A DNA stretch of 64,000 nucleotides from CALABS01 sp050260775 (GCA_050260775.1 JBLNCP010000006.1:38316-102315); one strand, 5' to 3'; shown: positions 9,033-18,747, numbered from the stretch's first letter. The notes: generated by a model from the sequence alone, not told the origin. Program-made: numbers and translations.

Positions 9033-10502
9033 ATGGATGGACGGCAGCGGCGGGTGTGGGATGGGAGTATGGCGGGGCGATCCCGCCTCTGGGCCGTCGC
9101 CTGCGCATCCGGGGCGTCCGCGGGGGTGCTGGTGGCGTTTGCCGACGACATCGGGGCGGCCGCCCATCAATGGTGGAACAATCCCCTCTATTCCTACTGC
9201 CTGTTGGTTCCGGCCGTTGCCGTGTGGATGCTGTGGCTGCGCCGGACGGATCTGGCCGACGCCCCCACCGGGGGCTGTTGGGCCGGCCTGCTGCTCGCGG
9301 TGGCCGCCGCGGCGTCGTGGTGGCTGGCCGATGCCGCGGCGGTGAGCGAGATCCGTCAGCTCGCGGTGGTGCTGATGCTGCAGGCGGTGGTGCTGGCGGT
9401 GCTCGGCCCGGCGGTGTTCCGCGTCGCGCTGCTGCCGCTCGTCACCCTGCTGCTGGCGGTGCCGGCCGGCACGCCGCTGATCGCGCCGCTGCAGGCGGTG
9501 ACGGTCGCCGGGGTGACCGCCTTGCTCGATGTGGGCGGCATGGTGGTGGGGGCCAGCGGCACCCTGATCTCCGGCGAGTGGGGCCTCTACCACGTCGCCC
9601 CCGGCTGTTCCGGGCTCAACTTCGTGCTGTCGGCGCTGACTCTGGCGGCGGTCGCCACCGCGGCGGCGCGGCGGGGCTGGATGGGATTGGCCGTGACCGC
9701 GCTCGGCTTCGTGGCGGTGGCGGTGGCCGCCAACATCCTGCGTGTCGCGCTGCTGATCGCCATCGCCGAGGCGGTCGAGGGCGATACCGACCTGGTCAAC
9801 GACCACCTGCTGTTCGGCTGGCTGCTGTTCATGGCGGCGATGGTGCTGCCGTTGCGCCTGGCGGTCCGGACCCAGCCCCGGGCGGAAGCCGGGTCGCCGC
9901 CGGGAGGTGCCGGCCGGCTCGATCCCGTCGTGGCGGCCGGGGGGGTGGTCGCGGTGGTGGTTGGACTCCAGGTCGCCTCCGCGCTGCCAGCCGCCGCCGC
10001 CCACGATTGGGAGGCGATGCCGCCGGCGCCGGCCGGGTGGACCGAGGCGGCGATCACCCTGCCGGTGGCCGCGGACACTGCCGCCGAGGCCTGGGTCCAG
10101 CGCGCCTACCGCGCCGATGGCGCTGCGGTCGAGCTGACGGTCGGCTGGTTCGGCGACCAGCGCCCCGGCCATAAGGTTGCCGCTCCCGATCAGCTGCTCA
10201 CGGGCTGGGGTGTGTGGGAGCGACTGGACATCGCCGATTCACCAGTGGCCGCCTGGCGATACGAGGCCCCCGGCGGGCCGCGGCTGGCGGTCTCCTGGTA
10301 CTGGGTGGCCGGCTGCCGCACCGACAGCCTCATCACCGCCCGGCTGCACAATATCGCCGTCCGCCTTGGCGCGGAAGCGCCGGTCGCCCTCGTGGTGGCG
10401 TCGGCTCCCGCCGAGGACGGCTTCGAAGCCCTGGCCCGGTTCCTCGACGACGCGGGCGCATCGGCGGGTTTTCCGTTCAACAGCAAGGAGGATTGCTCAT
10501 GA
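9033..10502 (+). CDS. Exosortase fused to a C-terminal EpsI-type domain
   Basis: The 489-residue protein has about eight membrane segments in residues 15-280, then a periplasmic EpsI-like (DUF3485) domain to the end. The exosortase triad is visible: Cys192 in 'PGCSGLNF', Arg237 in 'AANILRV' and His258 in 'NDHLLFGW'. Exosortases are transpeptidase-like enzymes that cut PEP-CTERM tails at the membrane and hand proteins to the cell surface. The ATG at 9033 is preferred (AGGTG six bases before it); a GTG at 9018 and an ATG at 9069 are alternatives. The stop overlaps the start of the PEP-CTERM gene downstream. No polysaccharide cluster adjoins it. Confidence 0.9.
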   Translation: MDGRQRRVWDGSMAGRSRLWAVACASGASAGVLVAFADDIGAAAHQWWNNPLYSYCLLVPAVAVWMLWLRRTDLADAPTGGCWAGLLLAVAAAASWWLADAAAVSEIRQLAVVLMLQAVVLAVLGPAVFRVALLPLVTLLLAVPAGTPLIAPLQAVTVAGVTALLDVGGMVVGASGTLISGEWGLYHVAPGCSGLNFVLSALTLAAVATAAARRGWMGLAVTALGFVAVAVAANILRVALLIAIAEAVEGDTDLVNDHLLFGWLLFMAAMVLPLRLAVRTQPRAEAGSPPGGAGRLDPVVAAGGVVAVVVGLQVASALPAAAAHDWEAMPPAPAGWTEAAITLPVAADTAAEAWVQRAYRADGAAVELTVGWFGDQRPGHKVAAPDQLLTGWGVWERLDIADSPVAAWRYEAPGGPRLAVSWYWVAGCRTDSLITARLHNIAVRLGAEAPVALVVASAPAEDGFEALARFLDDAGASAGFPFNSKEDCS

Positions 10503-10780
10503 AAAAGATCGCATGGCTCGTCGCCGCCGCGCTGATGCTGCCGGCGACCGGCGCCTTCGCCGCCGGGGGAACCGTGGTTTCCAAGGAGGTCTCCAAGAGC
10601 GGCAGCACCAAGACCGTCAAGAAGGTGGTGACCAAGGGCGACAAGACGAAGATCATCGATAAGGTCGTTACCACGACTCCCAGCACGCCCAGCGCGCCGG
10701 TGTCGGTGCCCGAACCCATGTCGGCGGCCCTGCTGGGCGGCGGTCTCCTCGCCCTCGGACTGCTGCGTCGCAAGGCGTGA
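10499..10780 (+). CDS. Small PEP-CTERM protein with 13-residue repeats
   Basis: The 93-residue product has a Sec signal peptide (MKKIAWLVAAALMLP, cleavage near 'AFA'), a basic body and a textbook PEP-CTERM tail: 'VPEP' at 70-73, a 16-residue hydrophobic segment, then RRKA. The body is three 13-residue repeats: VVSKEVSKSGSTK (26-38), TVKKVVTKGDKTK (39-51) and IIDKVVTTTPSTP (52-64), with Lys at 29/42/55 and Val at 31/44/57 in register. There is no Cys or enzyme motif, so a structural or surface role is likely. ATGA overlap with the exosortase gene and an AAGGAGG site indicate coupled translation. It is the probable substrate of that exosortase. Confidence 0.88.
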   Translation: MKKIAWLVAAALMLPATGAFAAGGTVVSKEVSKSGSTKTVKKVVTKGDKTKIIDKVVTTTPSTPSAPVSVPEPMSAALLGGGLLALGLLRRKA

Positions 10781-10791
10781 TCTCGAACCCG

Positions 10792-10866
10792 GGCCCGCGC
10801 GCTTGCCAACGCGCGGGCCGCTCTCTCCGGCGGCCCCCTCCGGTGTTGCAGCACGCGGGGGCCGCC
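10792..10866. terminator. Two strong hairpins after the exosortase cassette
   Basis: GGCCCGCGCG (10792-10801) pairs perfectly with CGCGCGGGCC (10810-10819), and GGCGGCCCCC (10829-10838) pairs with GGGGGCCGCC (10857-10866). They lie between convergent genes and probably end transcription from both sides, though neither has a good T-tract. Confidence 0.55.
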
Positions 10867-10916
10867 GCGGCTTCAGATGCCGTCGGGCCCAGACCCGTTC
10901 AACCACTCCCCGGCGT

Positions 10917-13019
10917 CTACGATCTGACGAGCAGGGCCAGCGACCGGGCCTCCAGGGGATAGGGCTTCCCGCCGGGGAAGCGCTGGCCGTCGCGTGCTGG
11001 GTCGAACGTCTCGACCCATGCCTCCCAGGTATGATCCTCCGAGGGCAGGATGAACGGCACCGGCTCCCAGAACGAATTCATCAGCAGCAGGAAGGGCAGG
11101 TCGCGTTGCGGCAGGCCGCCCTCGGTCGTGTAGTAGAAGTCGCCGGTGTCGCCGGTGAACAGCGCGCCGAGGGTGCGGGCTTCGGCGAAGTCCCAGTCGG
11201 CATCCGAAGTCTCGCGGCCGTCCGGCGTCAGCCAGACGATGTCGGCACCCTGTTCGGTGCGGCCGCGGAAGAACCGTGAGCGATGGAAGACCGGGTGGCG
11301 GCGTCGGATGCCGATGATCTTGCGCGCGAAGAGGAGAAGATCGCGGTCGGCCTGGTCCCATTTGACCCAGGCGATCGGGTTGTCCTGGCAATAAGCGTTG
11401 TTGTTGCCTTCCTGGCTGTTGCCGATCTCGTCGCCGGCCAGCAGCATCGGCACCCCCTGCGACAGCAGCAGCGTCGCCAGCATGTTGCGCTGCTGCCGCT
11501 GGCGCAGTTGCAGGATGGCGGGGTCGTCGGTCGGGCCCTCGGCCCCGCAATTCCAGGATTCGTTGTCGTCGGCCCCGTCGCGGTTTTCCTCGAGGTTCGC
11601 CTCGTTGTGCTTGCCGTTGAAGCTGACCAGGTCGCGCAGCGTGAAGCCGTCGTGGGCGGTGACGAAATTGACGCTGGCCCAGGGGCGGCGATAGCGATGG
11701 GCGAAGATGTCGGCCGAGCCGGTGATGCGCGAGGCCAGTTCCGGCACCTGGCCGGCGCCCCCCTTCCAGTAGCGGCGGACCACGTCGCGGTAGCGGCCGT
11801 TCCATTCCGACCAGCCCGGCGGGAAGCCGCCAACCTGGTAGCCGCCCATGCCGAGGTCCCACGGCTCGGCGATCAGCTTGACCGCGCTCAGCACCGGATC
11901 CTGGCGCACCGCGTCGAAGAAGGCCGAACCGGGGTCGTAGTGAAATCCCTCCCGGGCCAGGCTGGCGGTGAGATCGAAACGGAAGCCGTCCACATGCATC
12001 TCGACCACCCAGTAACGCAGCGAGTCCAGCACCAGCTGCAGCACCCGCGGGTGGCTGAGGTCGAGCGTGTTGCCGCAGCCGGTGGAGTCCCAGTAGTAGC
12101 GGGGGTCGTCGGGGACCAGCTTGTAGTAGCTGGCATTGTCGATGCCGCGGAAGGACAGGGTCGGGCCGAGATGGTTGCCCTCGGCGGTGTGGTTGTAGAC
12201 GACGTCGAGGATGACCTCGATGCCGGCGTCGTGGAGGCGGCGCACCATCGACTTGAACTCGGAGATGCGGCCCGAGGCGAGGTAGCGCGGCTCGAGCGCG
12301 AAGAAGCCGATGGAATTGTAGCCCCAGTAATTGCGCAGGCCCTTGTCGATCAGGGTGCGGTCGTCGAGGAAGGCGTGGACGGGCAGCAGCTCGATGGCGG
12401 TGATGCCCAGCGAGCGCAGATGATCGACCGTCACCGGGTCGGCCAGCCCGGCGAAGGTGCCGCGTCGCCGCGCCGGCACGTCGGGGTGCAGCATGGTGAG
12501 GCCGCGCACATGCGCCTCGTAGATGACCGACTGCGGCCACGGGACCCCCGGCCGGCTTTCCGCCCCCCAGGTGAAGGCGGGGTCCACCAGTTCGCACTTG
12601 GGCATCTGGCGGGCGTTGTCGCGGCGGTCGAAGGACAGGTCCTCGCGGGCATGGCCCAGGCGGTAGCCGAAATGGGCGTCCGACCATTTGAGTTCGCCGC
12701 GCAGCGACTTGGCATAGGGGTCCAGCAGCAGCTTGTGGGGATTGAAGCGGTGCCCGGCCTTGGGATCGTAGGGGCCGTGCACCCGGTAGCCGTACAATTG
12801 CCCGGGCAGCAGATCGGGCACGTAGCCGTGCCAGACCTCGTCGGTGCATTCGGGCAGGACCAGGCGCTCGGTCTCGCGTTCACCCGCATTGTCGAACAGG
12901 CACAGCTCCACCTTTTCGGCATTGGCGGAGAACAGCGCGAAATTGGCTCCGGCGCCGTCCCAGGTCGCCCCCAGCGGGTGGAACGATCCGGGCCAGATGC
13001 GGGCGCGGCCTTGCGGCAT
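10917..13019 (-). CDS. glgX: Glycogen debranching enzyme GlgX
   Basis: The 700-residue protein is a GH13 isoamylase-type debranching enzyme. An N-terminal CBM48 domain ('GANFALFSANAEKVELCLFD') is followed by a TIM barrel with the four GH13 regions: 'DVVYNHT', 'GFRFDLTA' (nucleophile Asp), 'LIAEPWD' (acid Glu) and 'TAHDGFTL'. It removes alpha-1,6 branches, in GlgX typically from limit dextrins left by glycogen phosphorylase. The start at 13019 (MPQGRARIW) has 'AAAGGG' upstream. Other glg genes are not in the window. It is convergent with the exosortase cassette and divergent from marC. Confidence 0.95.
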   Translation of the reverse strand: MPQGRARIWPGSFHPLGATWDGAGANFALFSANAEKVELCLFDNAGERETERLVLPECTDEVWHGYVPDLLPGQLYGYRVHGPYDPKAGHRFNPHKLLLDPYAKSLRGELKWSDAHFGYRLGHAREDLSFDRRDNARQMPKCELVDPAFTWGAESRPGVPWPQSVIYEAHVRGLTMLHPDVPARRRGTFAGLADPVTVDHLRSLGITAIELLPVHAFLDDRTLIDKGLRNYWGYNSIGFFALEPRYLASGRISEFKSMVRRLHDAGIEVILDVVYNHTAEGNHLGPTLSFRGIDNASYYKLVPDDPRYYWDSTGCGNTLDLSHPRVLQLVLDSLRYWVVEMHVDGFRFDLTASLAREGFHYDPGSAFFDAVRQDPVLSAVKLIAEPWDLGMGGYQVGGFPPGWSEWNGRYRDVVRRYWKGGAGQVPELASRITGSADIFAHRYRRPWASVNFVTAHDGFTLRDLVSFNGKHNEANLEENRDGADDNESWNCGAEGPTDDPAILQLRQRQQRNMLATLLLSQGVPMLLAGDEIGNSQEGNNNAYCQDNPIAWVKWDQADRDLLLFARKIIGIRRRHPVFHRSRFFRGRTEQGADIVWLTPDGRETSDADWDFAEARTLGALFTGDTGDFYYTTEGGLPQRDLPFLLLMNSFWEPVPFILPSEDHTWEAWVETFDPARDGQRFPGGKPYPLEARSLALLVRS

Positions 13020-13158
13020 GGGGGACCCTTTCCCTGATGTGCAAGGATCAGGTGGCGCCCCCATGGCGCAGGCGCCATTCCCCGTTTGTCCGCCGCAGCC
13101 ACGCCCGGGCGCTCCATATGATAGAATGGCAGTGCCAACGAGACGGGAGCCCGACGGA

Positions 13159-13794
13159 ATGTGGGAGACGGCGTTCTATGCCTTCGTTGCCTTCTTCGTG
13201 ATCCTCGATCCGCCGGGGACGGCCGCCCTGTTCGCCGCCATGACCCGCAACATCGCCCAGGGGCATCGGCGCGTCATGGCGCGTCGGGCCACGGTGATGG
13301 CGGGCATCCTGCTGTTCGCCTTCGCCATCGGCGGCGAATGGTTGCTGGGTGCCCTGGGCATCACCCTGCCGGCCTTCCGCGTCGCCGGGGGGCTGCTGCT
13401 GTTCCTGCTGGCCACCGACATGGTGTTCGCCCGCCAATCGGGCCTGCGCTCGACCACGCCGGTGGAAAACGAAGAGGCGGCGGTGCGCGACGACATCACC
13501 GTCTTTCCCCTGGCCTTCCCCCTGATCGCCGGCCCCGGGGCGATGACGTCGGTGGTGCTGATGATGGGCCGGGCGCATGGCGACCCGCTGACCATCCTCA
13601 CGGTGCTGGCCGTGCTGGCGGTGGTGCTGGCGATCCTGCTGGTGCTGCTGCTGGGCGCCGGCCACGTGCTCAAGGTCCTCGGCTTCACCGGCGCCCATGT
13701 GGTGAGCCGCGTGCTCGGCATCGTGCTGGCCGCCCTGGCCGCGCAATATGTGCTCGACGGAACCCGGGAAGCGTTCCCTGGCCTCACCGGCTGA
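13159..13794 (+). CDS. MarC-family integral membrane protein
   Basis: The 211-residue protein has six hydrophobic segments and the MarC family landmarks: 'FFVILDPPGTAALFAAMT' near the N-terminus and 'FPLAFPLIAGPGAMTSVVL' in the middle. MarC proteins are inner-membrane proteins of unknown transport role; despite the name they are not established drug pumps. The start at 13159 (MWETAFYAF) follows 'GGGAG'; an in-frame ATG at 13126 would add eleven charged residues. It is divergent from glgX. Confidence 0.88.
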   Translation: MWETAFYAFVAFFVILDPPGTAALFAAMTRNIAQGHRRVMARRATVMAGILLFAFAIGGEWLLGALGITLPAFRVAGGLLLFLLATDMVFARQSGLRSTTPVENEEAAVRDDITVFPLAFPLIAGPGAMTSVVLMMGRAHGDPLTILTVLAVLAVVLAILLVLLLGAGHVLKVLGFTGAHVVSRVLGIVLAALAAQYVLDGTREAFPGLTG

Positions 13795-13954
13795 GTTCCT
13801 CAACCAAAAGACTACCGTTGCGCTAATGATGGCGCGCGGGGCCGGCGGCCAAGCCGTTGAGCGGCCAAGGAAACGGGGTAGCTACCCTAATACGCTGGGA
13901 GTAGCGCCCGCAAACCATTGCCCATTTCAACCGTGTGGAATTGCTGTGCGCAGA

Positions 13955-13974
13955 TTGCTATATTAGAATAGCAA
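13955..13974. promoter_or_regulatory. AT-rich inverted repeat upstream of chemoreceptor gene
   Basis: TTGCTAT-attaga-ATAGCAA is a perfect 7-bp dyad in an AT-rich island, 28 bases before the chemoreceptor start at 14003. Its position suits an operator or promoter element; no regulator is identified. Confidence 0.4.
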
Positions 13975-14002
13975 ATTGATTCTTGATTAAATGGGGGCTC
14001 AT

Positions 14003-15349
14003 ATGCACTTGGCAAGCACGGTGACGCCGGCCTCGGCCACGGACGACAGCGCAATCGCGCGCTGCATCGATGCTATTGCCGAGGGCAAGTTCAGCCACGT
14101 CCCCGAGGGCGACGGGCTCCTCGAGCAGGCGGTGCGCCGGCTTGCCGCCACCCTGCAGGCGCGGGCGCTCGAACAGCTCCAGCGCACCGTGATGCTGTCG
14201 GGCGGCGCCAGCGAAGCCATGGCCGCCACCTCGTTCGTCACCGGCGACGTGCGCGAGGCGGCCGAGAATGCCCAGACCATCGCGGCGGCGGTGGAACAGC
14301 TGAACGCCGCCATGCATCACATCGCCGAGACCGGCAGCTACATCGCCAACACCGCCCGCGCCGTCGAGAAGTCGTCGGACCAGAGCCTGACAGCGGTCGG
14401 CCAGGCCACCACCAACGTGCGCGCCCTCGCCGAGATCGAACGGGAGACCTCCGCCCGCATCGAGCGCCTGGTCGATACCTCGCTGGAAATCGGCAAGATG
14501 GTCGGCACCATCCAGGCCATCGCCAAGCAGACCAACCTGCTGGCCCTCAACGCCTCCATCGAGGCGGCGCGGGCCGGTGAGGCGGGGCGCGGTTTCAACA
14601 TCGTCGCCGGCGAGGTGAAGAACCTCGCCCACCAGACCGCCCAGGCCACCGACGACATCCGCCGCCAGATCGCCGCCGTCCAGCAGGAGGTCCAGGGGAT
14701 CCGCGACGCCATCTCGCAGACCGGGGCCCAGGCGGCGGCCGGCCTGATCAGCATCGGCAGGGTCGAGGAGGGCGTGAACGACATCGTCGCCAACATGCGC
14801 GATCTCGACGACAAGCTGACCACCCACGCCGCCAGCCTGTCCGAGCAATCGGCGGCGACGGAAGAGGTGTCGCGTTCGGTGTCGGTGATCAACGAGAAGA
14901 CCGAACGCTCGCGCGTCAACGCCGAGCTGGCGGTCGACGCGGTGTCCTCGTCCGAGGCGGTGATCACGGCGCAGTTCGCCGACCTCGCCAAGCTGGAGAT
15001 TCCCGACGCGGTGCTCTACCTCGCCAAGTCGGACCATCTGCTGTGGAAGAAGCGCCTGGCCTCGATGCTGGTCGGGCGCTCGGGCCTGTCGGAATCGGAG
15101 GTCACCGACCACCGCTCCTGCCGCCTCGGCAAGTGGTTCTATGGGGATGCGTCGGCCTGCTACCACACCAACCCGATCTTCCGGGGGCTGGAGGACCCGC
15201 ACATGCGCGTCCACGCCGCCGCCAAGGAGATCGTCCGCCTGTTCAACGGCGGCGACCGCATCGCCGCCATGGCGGAGTACCAGAAGCTTGAAGGCGCTTC
15301 GAAGGAAGTGGTCGGCGGCCTGACCCAGTTGGGCGAGGGCCGGTTCTAA
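14003..15349 (+). CDS. Soluble chemoreceptor with C-terminal CZB domain
   Basis: The 448-residue protein has no membrane segment. A short N-terminal helical region leads into the MCP signalling hairpin, with the tip 'IQAIAKQTNLLALNASIEAARAGEAGRGF' in its conserved position (about 170-200). The last 120 residues are a chemoreceptor zinc-binding (CZB) domain: 'SDHLLWKKRL', 'DHRSCRLGKWFYG' and 'DPHMRVHAAAKEIV' supply the 3-His/1-Cys zinc ligands. CZB receptors of the TlpD type are reported to sense zinc or hypochlorous acid from the cytoplasm. The start at 14003 has 'GGGGG' five bases upstream; the ATG at 13991 lacks one. Confidence 0.92.
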   Translation: MHLASTVTPASATDDSAIARCIDAIAEGKFSHVPEGDGLLEQAVRRLAATLQARALEQLQRTVMLSGGASEAMAATSFVTGDVREAAENAQTIAAAVEQLNAAMHHIAETGSYIANTARAVEKSSDQSLTAVGQATTNVRALAEIERETSARIERLVDTSLEIGKMVGTIQAIAKQTNLLALNASIEAARAGEAGRGFNIVAGEVKNLAHQTAQATDDIRRQIAAVQQEVQGIRDAISQTGAQAAAGLISIGRVEEGVNDIVANMRDLDDKLTTHAASLSEQSAATEEVSRSVSVINEKTERSRVNAELAVDAVSSSEAVITAQFADLAKLEIPDAVLYLAKSDHLLWKKRLASMLVGRSGLSESEVTDHRSCRLGKWFYGDASACYHTNPIFRGLEDPHMRVHAAAKEIVRLFNGGDRIAAMAEYQKLEGASKEVVGGLTQLGEGRF

Positions 15350-15390
15350 ACGGAGCGCAACGGCAAGGGCCGAAGCTTTGCGCTCTCCGT

Positions 15391-15503
15391 CATGGCCGGG
15401 CTCGACCCGGCCATCCCCGCCCTTTCCGCAACTACGCCAGACGGGCGCACGTGGATGCCCGGAGCAAGTTCGGGGATGCCCGGAGCAAGTTCGGGCATGA
15501 CGT
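15391..15503. repeat. REP-like repeats with a 21-base tandem duplication
   Basis: A 'GTCATGGCCGGGCTCGACCC' palindrome (about 15391-15418) is followed by two exact tandem copies of a 21-base unit beginning GATGCCCGGAGC and ending TTCGGG (15454-15474 and 15475-15495), then CATGACG. These fill the gap between the convergent chemoreceptor and mtnA genes. Confidence 0.7.
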
Positions 15504-15514
15504 GATAGAAGTCG

Positions 15515-16615
15515 TCAACCCCGCTCGGGGAACAGCGCCTTCAGCCCGTCCGGACTGGCGGCGCAGATGCCGCGTTCGGTCACCAGGCCGGTGACCAGGC
15601 GGGCCGGGGTGACGTCGAAGCCGTAATTGACCGCCGGCGACCCGTCCGGCGTCAACTGCACGGCGGCCACCCGGCCGTCGGCGGTCTTGCCGGCGATGTG
15701 GGTGACCTCGGTGGGGTCGCGTTCCTCGATGGGAATCTCGCGGATGCCGTCGGCGACGGTCCAGTCGATGGTCGGGCTGGGCAGCGCCACGTAGAACGGC
15801 ACGCCGTTGTCGCGCGCCGCCAGCGCCTTCAGGTAGGTCCCGATCTTGTTGCAGACGTCGCCGTTGCGGGTGACGCGGTCGGTGCCGACGATGCAGACGT
15901 CGACCATGCCGTGCTGCATGAGATGGCCGCCGGTGTTGTCGGGAATCACCGTGTGCGGCACACCGTGCCAGTTCAGCTCGCGCGCCGTCAGGCTGGCGCC
16001 CTGATTGCGCGGCCGGGTCTCGTCCACCCAGACATGGATGGGCAGGCCGGCATCGAACGCCTTGTAGATGGGGGCGATGGCGGTGCCCCAATCCACGGTG
16101 GCGAGCCAGCCGGCGTTGCAGTGGGTCAGCACGTTGAGCCGCGTTGCCCCCTCGGCCCGGCGCCGCTCCCAGATCTCGCGGAAGGCCGCAAGTCCGTGCT
16201 CGCCGAGCGCCGAATTGATGGCCACGTCCTCGTCGCAGATGGCGGCGGCGCGGGCCCGGGCGGCGGTGGCGCGCTCGGGCGCCGGCAGCGGCAGCAGCGC
16301 CGCCATCATCTCGTCCAGCGCCCATTTCAGGTTGATGGCGGTCGGCCGGGTCGCGTGCAGGGTGGCGTAGGCCGCCCGAAGGCCGGCCTCGCTGGCGTCG
16401 CTCGCGGCCGCCAGCGCCATGCCATAGGCGGCGGTGGCGCCGATCAGCGGCGCGCCGCGCACCCACATGTCCTTGATGGCCCGTGCGGCATCGGCCAGCG
16501 TCTCCAGGCGGACGATGACGAACTCGTGCGGCAGGCGCGTCTGGTCGATGATCTCGACGCCGCGCCCGTCGGCGGCCGGCCAGATGGTGCGGAAAGGCGT
16601 GCCGTTGATCTTCAT
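15515..16615 (-). CDS. mtnA: Methylthioribose-1-phosphate isomerase
   Basis: MtnA converts 5-methylthioribose-1-phosphate to the ribulose form in methionine salvage. The 366-residue product has the eIF2B-like fold motifs: 'WVRGAPLIGATAAYGMALA' near residue 50, 'LTHCNAGWLAT' (catalytic Cys) and 'VGTDRVTRNGDVCNKIGTY' (catalytic Asp). The start at 16615 (MKINGTPF) matches family N-termini. mtnP lies 1.2 kb upstream on the same strand, separated by a secreted-protein gene and an opposite-strand miniprotein gene. No mtnK, mtnB, mtnC or mtnD is present. Confidence 0.95.
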   Translation of the reverse strand: MKINGTPFRTIWPAADGRGVEIIDQTRLPHEFVIVRLETLADAARAIKDMWVRGAPLIGATAAYGMALAAASDASEAGLRAAYATLHATRPTAINLKWALDEMMAALLPLPAPERATAARARAAAICDEDVAINSALGEHGLAAFREIWERRRAEGATRLNVLTHCNAGWLATVDWGTAIAPIYKAFDAGLPIHVWVDETRPRNQGASLTARELNWHGVPHTVIPDNTGGHLMQHGMVDVCIVGTDRVTRNGDVCNKIGTYLKALAARDNGVPFYVALPSPTIDWTVADGIREIPIEERDPTEVTHIAGKTADGRVAAVQLTPDGSPAVNYGFDVTPARLVTGLVTERGICAASPDGLKALFPERG

Positions 16616-16679
16616 GCCCGAGCCCTGTCGAAGAATGCCGGCCGGCACCTTACGGGACGGGCGCGGCAGCGGCAATATG

Positions 16680-17399
16680 TCAGGGGAAGGCCTCGCGCGG
16701 CGGGAAGGCCTTGGCGCCGTCGACGCTGCCGTTCGGCACCACCGTCATGGTGCGCACCCAGCGCTTGCCGTCCCAGGCGATCCGCATCAGGTCGGTGCCG
16801 CGGTCGAAGCGGGCGTCCACCGCCAGGAACTCCTCGCCCTTGCCGGAGGGCAGGCGGCGCCACCAGCCCTTGGGGGAATCCATCAGCTCGATCTGGACGC
16901 TGTAGCCGCCGCCGGCGTCGATGTATTCGATGGGGCGCAGGCCCTCGGCGGTCTGCTGCATGAACAGGGTCAGGCGGCCGCGATAGCCTTCCAGGTAGTC
17001 GATGGTGACCTCCACCTGCGGGTTGCCGTCGCCTTGGATGTCGGCGCGGCGGATGCCGGCCAGGGCGTGGTCGAGCACGACGTGGCGCACTTCGCCGCTC
17101 TTGGGCGTCAGGCGGACGACCGCCCAGCGCGGGTCCTCACGGTCCAGGCTGTCCTGCAGCGCGGTGTCGCTGGCCGGGCGGCCCAGCAGGATGGCGCGCA
17201 CCTGCTCGGCATTGGCCGGGGTGATGCGGGCATCGAGCAGCAGCTCGACCTTGCCGCCCTTGAGGGGCACGGTCTCGGCGACGCGATAGCCGTCGAAGCT
17301 GTCGGGGACGCGGTAGTTCTCGTACGGCCAGGCCAGGGCCGTGCCGGCCCACAGCATGCCGGTCAGCACCAGCGCCGGAAGTCGCATCCCCCCCATCAT
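16680..17399 (-). CDS. Secreted protein of unknown function
   Basis: This product of about 239 residues starts with a signal peptide (MRLPALVLTGMLWAGTALA, cleavage before WPYENYRVP). The mature part alternates short beta-rich stretches ('VEVTIDYLEGYRGRLTLFMQ') and has no motif I can assign. Several ATGs cluster at 17399, 17396 and 17387; the first is preferred for its 'GGAGAGAGGG' upstream. It lies just upstream of mtnA on the same strand (65-base gap), so the two may be cotranscribed, but a link to methionine salvage is not implied by sequence. Confidence 0.75.
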   Translation of the reverse strand: MMGGMRLPALVLTGMLWAGTALAWPYENYRVPDSFDGYRVAETVPLKGGKVELLLDARITPANAEQVRAILLGRPASDTALQDSLDREDPRWAVVRLTPKSGEVRHVVLDHALAGIRRADIQGDGNPQVEVTIDYLEGYRGRLTLFMQQTAEGLRPIEYIDAGGGYSVQIELMDSPKGWWRRLPSGKGEEFLAVDARFDRGTDLMRIAWDGKRWVRTMTVVPNGSVDGAKAFPPREAFP

Positions 17400-17582
17400 G
17401 TCCCTCTCTCCACCCATGGTTTAGGGGCAAGGTCGCAGCCGGGCAGGGAATCGACCGTGATGTTGGTCAAGGATGCCGCCCAAGAGGCGTCGCGTTAGTA
17501 AACCTAAGATCACATGCCAAAGAACGGATGCTTTCGCACACGCGAAGGGCCTAGGGTGGGGCCTGCCGGAACCGTCCGCACC

Positions 17583-17788
17583 ATGTTCGAGGGAAAGATG
17601 CGCGACCTGGAAAGCAGAGTGTGCATCTGGACCCTGGTCGGGGATCGCCCGCCCGGTCTGGACGAGCTGCGCGCCATCCTCAACTGCGCAGCGGCGCGCG
17701 GTTGCGACCGGTGCGTCGCCTGCAGCGAGCGGGCGCTGTCCCACGTCATGGAGCTGGCGGGCAAACGCCCGCCCGAGGCCGAAAGCGA

Positions 17789-17792
<4 letters not shown>
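17583..17792 (+). CDS. Cys-rich miniprotein
   Basis: A short frame encodes about 69 residues with the cluster 'CAAARGCDRCVAC' (CX5CX2CX2C) in its middle, plus one further Cys near the N-terminus. The pattern suits zinc or iron-sulfur binding. Start choices are ATG 17583 and ATG 17598, the latter preceded by GAGGG; an ATG at 17514 is less likely. Its TAG overlaps the mtnP stop of the opposite strand by two bases, so the genes converge with no spacer. I do not recognise the family, and coding status rests on the cysteine pattern and sensible codon use. Confidence 0.55.
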
Positions 17793-18676
<884 letters not shown>

Positions 18677-18747
18677 GTGCCGTATCTCCCCAGAAACTCT
18701 GTGGGTGTGTTAATTGAATTCCAGGCGGCGGGCAACAGGAAGGTCCC

